Positions 1-5,638 of a stretch of DNA of 6,915 bases are shown piece by piece; the stretch's first letter is position 1; each line of letters begins with the position of its first letter. The stretch spans positions 1-6,915 of the forward strand of contig JAHZIZ010000271.1 of NCBI GenBank assembly GCA_022601215.1, given 5' to 3'. A program made the translations under genes and the position numbers. Below the pieces are notes generated by a model. It did not search any database, was not told the DNA's origin, and saw only the letters and a list, made by a program, of their open reading frames with translations. This stretch comes from Bacteroidota bacterium. GTDB taxonomy: Bacteria; Bacteroidota; Bacteroidia; Flavobacteriales; Flavobacteriaceae.

Positions 1-12
1 AGTCAAAAATCT

Positions 13-55
13 AAAAAAAAACCTAATCGACAAAGGAAAGATTAGATTTCTTTTT
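13..55 (-). terminator. Intrinsic terminator of the ABC exporter gene, overlapping its stop codon
   Basis: Read on the minus strand, CTAATC (45-40) pairs with GATTAG (28-23) around an 11-nt loop. The stem extends outward as A-rich sequence (46-55) against the run of nine T (21-13), with two G-T pairs. The TAA stop codon (44-42) lies inside the left arm, so the end of the gene and the terminator share bases. This is the usual hairpin plus U-run form, although the stem is poor in G and C. Function is inferred from structure only. Confidence 0.55.
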
Positions 56-1793
56 CCTTAAGTTGTTTGTTAAAGAGTTCCTTGTAGTATCCATCTTGGT
101 TAAGTAGCTCCTGATGGGTTCCTTGTTGTATGATTGCACCCTCTTCTAGCACGATAATTTTATCTGCACTTTTCACTGAGGAAACCCGATGGCTCACTAT
201 AAGGGTTGTTTTATTTTCGGTGATTTTGGAAAGGTTTTGAAGTATTTCTTCTTCGGTTTCGGTGTCTACGGCACTCAGGCAATCATCCAATAGAAGTAAC
301 TTGGGGTCTTTAATAATAGCCCGTGCAATGGAAACTCGTTGTTTTTGTCCACCACTTAAAGTAATCCCTCTTTCTCCTAAAACAGTTTCGTATTTTTTGG
401 TGAATCCTTCAATGTTTTTATGTACCGCTGCGTTGGTAGCTGCCGCAACGACTTGGTCATGTGTGGCATCTTGCTTCCCAAATTTAATATTATTTTCTAT
501 AGTGTCGCTAAAGAGGAAGGCGTCTTGAGGGACATAGCCAATACTATTACGAAGGTCTTCTAAATGTAGATTCTTTGCTAGAATGCCATCAATGCTGTAG
601 CTGCCGTCTTCCACATCATACAATCTGGCTACGAGCTCTAAGATGGTGGATTTACCAGATCCTGTATTACCTATTATGGCAAGTGTTTCTCCTGGACGAA
701 CCGTAAAAGTAACATTCTTTAAAGCAGTAATACCGGTGTCGGGATAGGTGAAGCTAACGTTGTTAAAACTAAGTGTTCCTTCTATGTTAGAACGTTCATT
801 CGTGTTATTGATTATTTGCGGCTCGACGCTTAAAAACTCGTTGATTCGTTTTTGAGAGGCTTCAGCTTGCTGAACCATAGATGAAACCCAACCTACAATG
901 GCTACAGGCCAAGTAAGCATATTGACGTAGATAAGAAATTCAACAATAGTTCCAAATTCAATGGTGCCTTCTATATATTGATTTCCGCCTACATATACTA
1001 CCAATAGATTACTAGCGCCAATAAGTAAAATCATTAAAGGGAAGAAGAGCGCCTGAACCTTCGTTAAGTTGATGTTTTTTTCTTTGCTGGTATTTGAAAG
1101 TTCTTCAAAATCAATTTGGGTTCTTCCTTCGATACCATATGACTTTATTACCGATATCCCGCTAAAACTTTCTTGTGTAAAAGTCGTGAGTTTAGAAAGG
1201 TACTGTTGCACCACCGTGCTTCGTTTGTGAATGGCAATACTCAATCTATAAATACTAATGGATAATATAGGCAGCGGGGCAACTGCATATAATGTAAGTA
1301 GAGGAGCCGTGTAAATCATATAACTAATGGCTACAATAAATAAAGTTATGGTCGTTGTACTGTACATAAGGGCAGGACCTGCATACATTCTTACTTTCCC
1401 TACATCTTCACTGATTCTGCTCATGAGATCTCCAGTGCGATTGTTTTTGTAAAAGTTAAGTGAGAGTTTTTCATATTGCTGGAAGACCACATTTTTTAAA
1501 TCGAATTCCACATAGCGTGATACTACTATGATCGTTTGGCGCATTAAAAATGTAAAGAAGCCGGAAAGTAAGGCGGCGCCAATAATAATAAGGATATTTT
1601 CTAGAAGCGCGTCATTTAGAGCTGATTGCGAAATTTCTCCATCAAATTTCGCTTTTACTGCATCCATGGAGTCTCCAATTTTTGCCGGAACGACAATTCG
1701 AAACATGGTAGCAATCACGGTAATAATAAGACCCAAAATAAGTCGCCATTTATAGGTAAAGAAAAATCTATTGACGAAACGTAATTCTTTCAT
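42..1793 (-). CDS. ABC exporter half-transporter (fused membrane and ATPase domains)
   Basis: This 583-residue protein has the length and order of a type IV ABC exporter half-transporter: an inner-membrane domain followed by an ATPase domain. Hydrophobic segments lie near residues 18-36, 66-90, 142-160, 163-184, 250-270 and 281-304, which gives the expected six spans. The ATPase domain (about 340-575) carries Walker A GNTGSGKST (375-383), the Q-loop glutamine Q423 in YVPQDAFLF, the signature LSGGQ (479-483), Walker B ending in LLLLDD (499-504), the D-loop SAVD (507-510) and the switch histidine H535. The residue after the Walker B aspartate is normally the catalytic glutamate but here is Asp504. 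Asp at this place, followed by CLSAVD, resembles the MdlA and YheI/BmrC type, which often work as heterodimers. No partner gene is in the window. The substrate cannot be told from sequence; multidrug, lipid or peptide export are all possible. It is transcribed divergently from the dehydrogenase gene. The ATG at 1793 fits the family's N-terminus; I found no clear promoter for it. Confidence 0.93.
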   Translation of the reverse strand: MKELRFVNRFFFTYKWRLILGLIITVIATMFRIVVPAKIGDSMDAVKAKFDGEISQSALNDALLENILIIIGAALLSGFFTFLMRQTIIVVSRYVEFDLKNVVFQQYEKLSLNFYKNNRTGDLMSRISEDVGKVRMYAGPALMYSTTTITLFIVAISYMIYTAPLLTLYAVAPLPILSISIYRLSIAIHKRSTVVQQYLSKLTTFTQESFSGISVIKSYGIEGRTQIDFEELSNTSKEKNINLTKVQALFFPLMILLIGASNLLVVYVGGNQYIEGTIEFGTIVEFLIYVNMLTWPVAIVGWVSSMVQQAEASQKRINEFLSVEPQIINNTNERSNIEGTLSFNNVSFTYPDTGITALKNVTFTVRPGETLAIIGNTGSGKSTILELVARLYDVEDGSYSIDGILAKNLHLEDLRNSIGYVPQDAFLFSDTIENNIKFGKQDATHDQVVAAATNAAVHKNIEGFTKKYETVLGERGITLSGGQKQRVSIARAIIKDPKLLLLDDCLSAVDTETEEEILQNLSKITENKTTLIVSHRVSSVKSADKIIVLEEGAIIQQGTHQELLNQDGYYKELFNKQLKEKEI

Positions 1794-1860
1794 ATGGTCT
1801 AGTTAGCTGTAATGTGGTTGAGGAAACTTATTAACAAATCCTTAAATAAAAGATAAATTT

Positions 1861-1891
1861 TTGCGAAATCTTTAATAAACAACTAATTTTG
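1861..1891 (+). promoter_or_regulatory. Bacteroidota-type promoter of the leucine dehydrogenase gene
   Basis: TTG at 1861-1863 is separated by 20 nt from TAATTTTG at 1884-1891. This is an exact match to the Flavobacterium/Bacteroides primary sigma factor pattern TTG-N(17-23)-TAnnTTTG. Transcription would start about 5-8 nt downstream, near 1896-1899, giving a leader of roughly 30 nt before the ATG at 1927. This is the best-formed promoter in the window. Confidence 0.7.
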
Positions 1892-1894
1892 CGC

Positions 1895-1908
1895 ACCCTT
1901 TTTAGGGT
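1895..1908 (+). promoter_or_regulatory. Short inverted repeat at the predicted transcript start
   Basis: ACCCT (1895-1899) and AGGGT (1904-1908) flank a TTTT loop, immediately after the -7 element. If transcription starts near 1896, the transcript would begin in or next to the left arm. The stem is only 5 bp, so it could be a transcript-end stabiliser, an operator half-site pair or chance. Confidence 0.3.
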
Positions 1909-1926
1909 ATTAATAAAACTTATGAT

Positions 1927-3024
1927 ATGGTGACTGAGGTAATTAAAGCTAAAGAACTTCAAAAATTAGACCCTGTTTTTGGTCAATTGTCTTTCGATAA
2001 TCACGAACAAATTGTCTTTTGTAATGACAAAGATACAGGATTAAAAGCAATAATTGGTATACACAATACGGTTTTAGGACCTTCCTTGGGAGGTACTAGA
2101 ATGTGGCAATATAACAGTGAATGGGATGCCTTAAATGATGTGTTACGTCTGTCCCGCGGAATGACTTTTAAAAGTGCCATTACAGGAGTTAACCTAGGTG
2201 GTGGTAAAGCGGTCATTATTGGAGATGCGAAGACTCAAAAGACGCCAGAACTGATGTTGCGTTTTGGAGAGTTTGTACATTCTTTAGGTGGGAAATATAT
2301 CACGGCAGAAGATGTTGGTATGACGACTAGCGATATGGACTTAGTGAGAACTGTAACACCATACGTAACTGGTATTTCTGAAGAAAAAGGAGGCGCTGGA
2401 AATCCATCACCTATTACTGCTTACGGAGTATTTATGGGTATGAAAGCAGCTGCTAAGTATAAATTTGGTACAGATGATCTTGAAAACAAAGTGGTATATG
2501 TTCAAGGCATAGGAAATGTTGGAGAGGCGCTTGTTGAGCACTTAAGCGATGAAGGTGCCAAAGTTTACATTAGTGATATTAACCAAGAACGCTTGGAAGA
2601 GGTTCGCGATAAATACCATGCTACTATCTACACAGGAAATAACCTGTATAGTGAAGATATGGATATTTATGCCCCGTGTGCGTTAGGTGCTACTGTAAAT
2701 GACCATACCATAGGTCAGTTGAAAGCAAAGGTTATCGCTGGCGCGGCTAACAATCAGTTGGCCGATGAGCAAAAGCACGGTAGATTACTTCGCGAGCAAG
2801 GTATTGTATATGCACCGGACTTTTTAATCAATGCAGGAGGAATAATTAACGTATATGCTGAGTTAGAGAACTATGGGAAGCAGGAGATTATGCGTAAAAC
2901 AGAGAATATCTTTAATACTACCTTAGAGATTCTTACCAATGCAGAAACCAATGATGTGACTACTCACAAAGCAGCTCTCGATATTGCTCAATCTCGAATC
3001 AATTCTCGCAGAAAAGAAAACTAA
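1927..3024 (+). CDS. Leucine-type (Glu/Leu/Phe/Val family) amino acid dehydrogenase
   Basis: This 365-residue cytoplasmic enzyme is predicted to deaminate a branched-chain amino acid (leucine, also valine or isoleucine) to its 2-oxoacid with NAD+, releasing ammonia; the reaction is reversible. The N-terminal catalytic domain has GPSLGGTRMW (51-60), Lys82 in GMTFKSA and Lys94 in NLGGGKAVIIGD, and Asp129 in TAEDVG. These are offset by a constant 14 residues from Lys68, Lys80 and Asp115 of Bacillus leucine dehydrogenase, as I recall that numbering. The Rossmann domain has GIGNVG (194-199). Asp218, at the end of the second strand (YISDIN), favours NAD over NADP. The length matches leucine dehydrogenase (about 364). 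Valine or phenylalanine preference cannot be excluded by eye. In this group 2-oxoacids of branched amino acids can feed iso-branched fatty acid synthesis, which is an inference about role. The gene has its own promoter and a strong terminator. An ATG at 1922 in another frame stops after three codons, so 1927 is the start. Confidence 0.93.
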   Translation: MVTEVIKAKELQKLDPVFGQLSFDNHEQIVFCNDKDTGLKAIIGIHNTVLGPSLGGTRMWQYNSEWDALNDVLRLSRGMTFKSAITGVNLGGGKAVIIGDAKTQKTPELMLRFGEFVHSLGGKYITAEDVGMTTSDMDLVRTVTPYVTGISEEKGGAGNPSPITAYGVFMGMKAAAKYKFGTDDLENKVVYVQGIGNVGEALVEHLSDEGAKVYISDINQERLEEVRDKYHATIYTGNNLYSEDMDIYAPCALGATVNDHTIGQLKAKVIAGAANNQLADEQKHGRLLREQGIVYAPDFLINAGGIINVYAELENYGKQEIMRKTENIFNTTLEILTNAETNDVTTHKAALDIAQSRINSRRKEN

Positions 3025-3042
3025 ATTCTAGTTTTTAATATA

Positions 3043-3050
3043 TATCTTTG
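3043..3050 (+). promoter_or_regulatory. Candidate -7 element for nusB
   Basis: TATCTTTG matches the Bacteroidota -7 pattern TAnnTTTG exactly. No TTG occurs at the expected 17-23 nt upstream, so the -33 side is weak. The element directly touches the hairpin at 3051-3079, so transcription would start inside the hairpin's left arm. The leader to the ATG at 3111 would be about 55 nt. Confidence 0.45.
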
Positions 3051-3087
3051 CAGCGCATTTTCGTTATGAGAATGCGCTGTATTTTTT
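3051..3087 (+). terminator. Intrinsic terminator after the leucine dehydrogenase gene
   Basis: CAGCGCATT (3051-3059) pairs perfectly with AATGCGCTG (3071-3079). Inside it, 3060-3062 and 3068-3070 continue the stem with one T-G pair, leaving a 5-nt loop. The stem is followed by TA and then TTTTTT (3082-3087). It lies 26 nt after the dehydrogenase stop codon. The GC-rich stem plus T-run is the classical form. Because the nusB -7 candidate abuts it, the right arm would also lie in the nusB leader. Confidence 0.65.
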
Positions 3088-3110
3088 AATAAATAAAGTT
3101 CTTTAAACAT

Positions 3111-4055
3111 ATGCTTACAAGAAGACATATAAGAGTAAAAGTGTTACAATCGTTATATGCGTTTTATCAGTCACAAGATCCTAAACTTGATAAGCAGGAA
3201 AAATTTCTTCTCTATAGCATTGCGCAAATGCAAGATTTGCATGCCTTAATGCTTCATCTCATGGTTGCCATTAGAGATCATGCAGATACGTTTCTTAAAA
3301 AATCTCAACAAAAACATTTGGCTACTTCCGAAGAGAAGAACCCGAGCAGATCATTTGTAGATAATAAAGTGATTGGACTTATTGCGACTCACGATGGACT
3401 AAATGAGTACCTTGAGAATAAAAAATTGCAAAACTGGCAGCTGGATGATGAGTATGTTAGTATTCTCTTTAATGCTTTGAGAAGTGAGGATTGGTATGAG
3501 GCTTATTTATTGAAAACGGATCATAGCTTTAAAGAGGACCAAGCTTTTGTGTCTAGAATGTATAAGGAGGTTATTGCTCCTAATGAGAAGTTGTATGAAT
3601 ACTTAGAAGATAACCGCCTTACCTGGTTGGATGATTTCCCGTTAGTGAATACGGCGGTGATGAAATTACTAGATAAAATCTCAGAGAAAAATACCAGTGC
3701 TATTTTCACTTCCGAAGTCTACAAAAACGAAGAGGATAGAGAGTTTAGTACTCAGTTGCTTAAGAAAGTGATTTTACATGACGAGAAGCTTTCGTCTCAG
3801 ATAGACGGTAAGACACCTAATTGGGATAAGGAGCGTATTGCTGAAATAGACATGATTATCTTAAAAATGGGTATCGCCGAGTTTTTACACTTTCCAAGTA
3901 TACCAGTAAAGGTTAGCATCAATGAATATCTTGAAATTTCTAAAGAGTATTCTACACCGAAAAGTAGTCTGTTTATTAACGGAATTTTAGATAAACTTGT
4001 TAAAGATTTAACAACTAATGGAGATTTAAAGAAAATTGGGAGAGGTCTTCGTTAG
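3111..4055 (+). CDS. nusB: Transcription antitermination factor NusB (long Bacteroidota form)
   Basis: NusB binds boxA RNA with NusE (ribosomal protein S10) and keeps RNA polymerase going through rRNA operons. This protein has 314 residues, against 139 in E. coli. The family match is split. Residues 3-22 (TRRHIRVKVLQSLYAFYQSQ) correspond to the first, RNA-binding helix of E. coli NusB. The main match resumes near residue 208 and runs to about 297: FSTQLLKKVILHDEKL, then KERIAEIDMIILKMGIAEF (240-258), IPVKVSINEYLEISKEYS (264-281) and FINGILDKL (288-296). The last two correspond to the VPYKVAINEAIELAK and KFVNGVLDK region of E. coli NusB. The middle, about residues 23-207, is a charged and probably helical insertion of unknown role. 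This long form is usual in Bacteroidota, so it is a lineage trait and not a local fusion. The ATG at 3111 is needed to keep the first helix. The next gene begins 53 nt downstream. Confidence 0.93.
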   Translation: MLTRRHIRVKVLQSLYAFYQSQDPKLDKQEKFLLYSIAQMQDLHALMLHLMVAIRDHADTFLKKSQQKHLATSEEKNPSRSFVDNKVIGLIATHDGLNEYLENKKLQNWQLDDEYVSILFNALRSEDWYEAYLLKTDHSFKEDQAFVSRMYKEVIAPNEKLYEYLEDNRLTWLDDFPLVNTAVMKLLDKISEKNTSAIFTSEVYKNEEDREFSTQLLKKVILHDEKLSSQIDGKTPNWDKERIAEIDMIILKMGIAEFLHFPSIPVKVSINEYLEISKEYSTPKSSLFINGILDKLVKDLTTNGDLKKIGRGLR

Positions 4056-4073
4056 AAAAATCAAAAAAATAAT

Positions 4074-4081
4074 TACTTTAG
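4074..4081 (+). promoter_or_regulatory. Weak candidate -7 element before the DUF1573 gene
   Basis: TACTTTAG differs from the TAnnTTTG pattern at one position, and no TTG is found at 17-23 nt upstream. It lies 27 nt before the ATG at 4109 in an A-rich gap. It could give internal transcription of the DUF1573 and yajC genes in addition to read-through from nusB. Confidence 0.25.
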
Positions 4082-4108
4082 CCACTCTTATAACTAAAAT
4101 AAAAAACA

Positions 4109-4588
4109 ATGAAAAAATCAATTTTATTACTAGCTGCAGTTGCTATGATCTCTTTCACGTCATGCAAGGACAATGCTGCAGATAAAGTAAGTGAAGAAAA
4201 TGTAGCTGCCGCGGCAGAGCGCGATGCGGATGCTGGAAAAATGCCAGTAATGACTTTTACTGAAACTGAGTTTGACTTTGGAACTATCGAACAAGGAACT
4301 CCACAAGAACATGTGTTTAAATTTACTAACACAGGTGATGCGGACTTAGTAATTGTTGATGCTAAGAGTAGTTGTGGATGTACGGTGCCAGAATACCCGA
4401 AAACTCCAATCGCTCCTGGTGCAGATGGAGAAATGTTAGTTAAGTTTAATGGTAGTGGTAAAAACCAAGTTAGTAAAACTGTAACTATTACAGCGAATAC
4501 TGCTAAAGGGAAAGAAACCATTAAAATTAAGGCTTTTGTGAATCCTAAAGAGGGTGCAGCAGCAGGATCTCCAATCCAAACTCAATAA
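4109..4588 (+). CDS. DUF1573 domain lipoprotein
   Basis: This 159-residue protein starts with a lipoprotein signal: KK, a hydrophobic stretch (5-14), then the lipobox FTSC with the lipid-bearing Cys19. The residues after the cysteine are KDN, a partial match to the K-(D/E)-(D/E) signal reported to send lipoproteins to the cell surface in Capnocytophaga and relatives, so surface or periplasmic display are both possible. An Ala-rich acidic linker runs to about residue 44. The DUF1573 domain follows, with FDFGTIEQG (55-63), HVFKFTNTGDADLVI (68-82), SSCGCTVPEYPKTPIAPG (87-104) and a beta-rich tail. The domain is an immunoglobulin-like fold related to the ASH/MSP group; its function is not established. 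The CGC motif (Cys89, Cys91) is typical of the family and might bind metal or form disulfides, which is inference. It lies 53 nt after nusB and 23 nt before yajC, which suggests co-transcription with yajC. Confidence 0.88.
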   Translation: MKKSILLLAAVAMISFTSCKDNAADKVSEENVAAAAERDADAGKMPVMTFTETEFDFGTIEQGTPQEHVFKFTNTGDADLVIVDAKSSCGCTVPEYPKTPIAPGADGEMLVKFNGSGKNQVSKTVTITANTAKGKETIKIKAFVNPKEGAAAGSPIQTQ

Positions 4589-4611
4589 AAACAAGTAGAC
4601 TTACATAAACA

Positions 4612-4890
4612 ATGGATCAATCTTTTTTAGGCCCTTTATTATTATTTGCTGTTTTCATCGTGTTTTTCATGGTATTGCCACAGAGAAAGCGAATGAAACA
4701 AGAAAAGAAGTTTTACGGTGAATTAAAGAAAGGCATGAAAGTCATTATGGGAAGTGGTTTACATGGTAAAATACTTGAGATTAATGACGATGGTACCTGT
4801 GTTATAGAAACAGGTGCTGGGAAGATGAAGTTCGATAAAACTGCAATCTCGGTAGAGAAAAGCAATAAATTGAACGAAGCTTCTAAGTAA
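4612..4890 (+). CDS. yajC: Preprotein translocase subunit YajC
   Basis: YajC is a small inner-membrane protein associated with the SecDF part of the Sec translocon; it is helpful but not essential for export. The 92 residues fit the family (about 85-115). There is one N-terminal membrane span (about 5-22). PQRKRMKQEKKF follows at 23-34; it corresponds to the conserved P-Q-(R/K)-K-(R/K) motif just after the membrane. A small cytoplasmic beta domain holds LKKGMKVIMGSGLHGKI (38-54), where most relatives have GD-V-TxGGI-G-V. The tail is charged. The leader is A-rich with no Shine-Dalgarno sequence. Neither secD nor secF is in the window. It is the last gene of the rightward group and is followed within 20 nt by a strong terminator. 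Confidence 0.93.
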   Translation: MDQSFLGPLLLFAVFIVFFMVLPQRKRMKQEKKFYGELKKGMKVIMGSGLHGKILEINDDGTCVIETGAGKMKFDKTAISVEKSNKLNEASK

Positions 4891-4908
4891 GATACTTACA
4901 AATAACTT

Positions 4909-4940
4909 AAAAAACCTTCAGTGAAAACTGAAGGTTTTTT
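4909..4940. terminator. Two-way intrinsic terminator between convergent genes
   Basis: A perfect 14-bp stem is formed by 4909-4922 and 4927-4940, closed by a GAAA loop (GNRA type). The core CCTTCAGT/ACTGAAGG is flanked by six A on the left and six T on the right. It therefore reads as a hairpin plus U-run in both directions. It ends yajC (stop at 4890) on the plus strand and the barrel protein gene (stop at 4968) on the minus strand. Confidence 0.88.
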
Positions 4941-4967
4941 GTTTATTCTTTTTATCTAACGGTGGGG

Positions 4968-5522
4968 TTAGAATCGATATCCAATGGAAGCGCCACCTCT
5001 AAAAAACCCTTCAGGACCTGCGTCTTCACCAAAATAGCGTCCTCCTCCTAGATTGAGTTCTACAATAAATCCGTTTTTACTCACCCATTTTTGTCCAACA
5101 GCAAAACCAATTCCAAATTTGGTCCAGTTGCTTTCGGTGACTCCATTATTAGTGTCGTCGATATAGAAGTATTCGTCATCATCACCCATGCCTAATTGAA
5201 GAAGCCCTTCGGCAAAAAAACCTTTAGCTCCAAAATCTTCCTTGCTAAAAAAATACTGTCTGTAGTATGGTGTTATAGCGAATTTCTGATAATTATTTGT
5301 GTCGCTGTCTAAACTGACATAAGTAGAAATACCAACACCAGAATACTTGCTAATTATATATTCATAACTTACGTCTATCGCTGGGACAATTAAACCTTCT
5401 AGAGCATCTATTCTCAATTCGTGTCTATGAGAAATAGGGGATTCCTCTTGTTCTTGTGATTTCTCTTGAGCCAATGCAATGGCCGACATACCTAAAAATA
5501 AGGCGAGCAATGTTTTTTTCAT
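4968..5522 (-). CDS. Secreted protein, probable small outer-membrane beta-barrel
   Basis: I do not recognise a named family. The 184-residue protein starts with a clear Sec signal peptide: MKKTLLALFLGMSAIALA, with cleavage expected before Gln19. A short Glu/Gln-rich stretch (19-27) follows. The rest alternates polar and hydrophobic residues in short strands rich in Gly, Tyr and Phe, for example YSGVGISTYVSL, ITPYYRQYFF, KGFFAEGLLQLGMG, KFGIGFAVGQKW and GFIVELNLGGGRYF. The C-terminus is GYRF; a terminal aromatic residue is typical of proteins inserted into the outer membrane by BamA. The size suits an eight-stranded barrel, like other uncharacterised DUF3575-type or porin-like proteins of Bacteroidota. 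The frame extends upstream to a TTG at 5573, but the ATG at 5522 starts exactly at the signal peptide and is preferred. The gene follows pepT on the same strand after 116 nt and converges on yajC. A periplasmic beta-rich protein is the alternative. Confidence 0.72.
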   Translation of the reverse strand: MKKTLLALFLGMSAIALAQEKSQEQEESPISHRHELRIDALEGLIVPAIDVSYEYIISKYSGVGISTYVSLDSDTNNYQKFAITPYYRQYFFSKEDFGAKGFFAEGLLQLGMGDDDEYFYIDDTNNGVTESNWTKFGIGFAVGQKWVSKNGFIVELNLGGGRYFGEDAGPEGFFRGGASIGYRF

Positions 5523-5558
5523 AATTCGTGGTTTAGATTCTTTTTCTTTTCTTAAACA

Positions 5559-5586
5559 CAAATAACTTGCCAATATTTCAAAGCAA
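5559..5586 (-). promoter_or_regulatory. Weak promoter candidate for the barrel protein gene
   Basis: On the minus strand, TTG (5586-5584) is followed after 17 nt by GTTATTTG (5566-5559). The second element keeps the TTTG part of the TAnnTTTG pattern but lacks TA, so the match is partial. The leader to the ATG at 5522 would be about 30 nt. Its main support is position. Confidence 0.25.
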
Positions 5587-5596
5587 GGAAATATTG
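5571..5596. repeat. Perfect 9-bp inverted repeat upstream of the barrel protein gene
   Basis: CAATATTTC (5571-5579) and GAAATATTG (5588-5596) are exact reverse complements separated by 8 nt. The dyad overlaps the weak promoter candidate, so it could be an operator for a dimeric regulator. It could also form a hairpin after pepT, whose stop codon is about 43 nt upstream on the same strand, but no T-run follows and the stem is AT-rich, so terminator function looks poor. Confidence 0.4.
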
Positions 5597-5638
5597 ACCT
5601 AATAATTATCTCACTAGAATCTCGTGTGTTTGAGAATC

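Noticed and set aside
262..528. Open frame of 88 codons on the plus strand
   Set aside because: It is antisense to the most conserved part of the ABC ATPase domain and has no recognisable motif or start context. The same reasoning removes the frames at 1528-1755, 2001-2216, 3521-3709 and 6584-6901.
1794..1860. Promoter for the leftward ABC exporter gene
   Set aside because: The best minus-strand candidate, AGGATTTG near 1842-1835, lacks the TA of the -7 pattern and has no TTG at a suitable distance. A promoter must exist, but I cannot place it from sequence.
1922..1933. Tiny frame ATG-ATA-TGG-TGA overlapping the dehydrogenase start codon
   Set aside because: Three codons in an AT-rich leader is expected by chance. 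It could in principle affect start choice, but nothing else supports this.
4078..4521. A 147-codon open frame on the minus strand, with hydrophobic stretches
   Set aside because: It lies wholly antisense to the well-supported DUF1573 gene, whose lipobox and domain motifs are clear. Its product resembles no family and looks like the shadow of the Lys/Ala/Thr-rich sense strand.
5523..5573. Upstream extension of the barrel protein gene to a TTG at 5573, adding 17 residues
   Set aside because: The extension would put a charged stretch (RKEKESKPR) before a textbook signal peptide that begins at the ATG at 5522, and would overlap the likely promoter and dyad.
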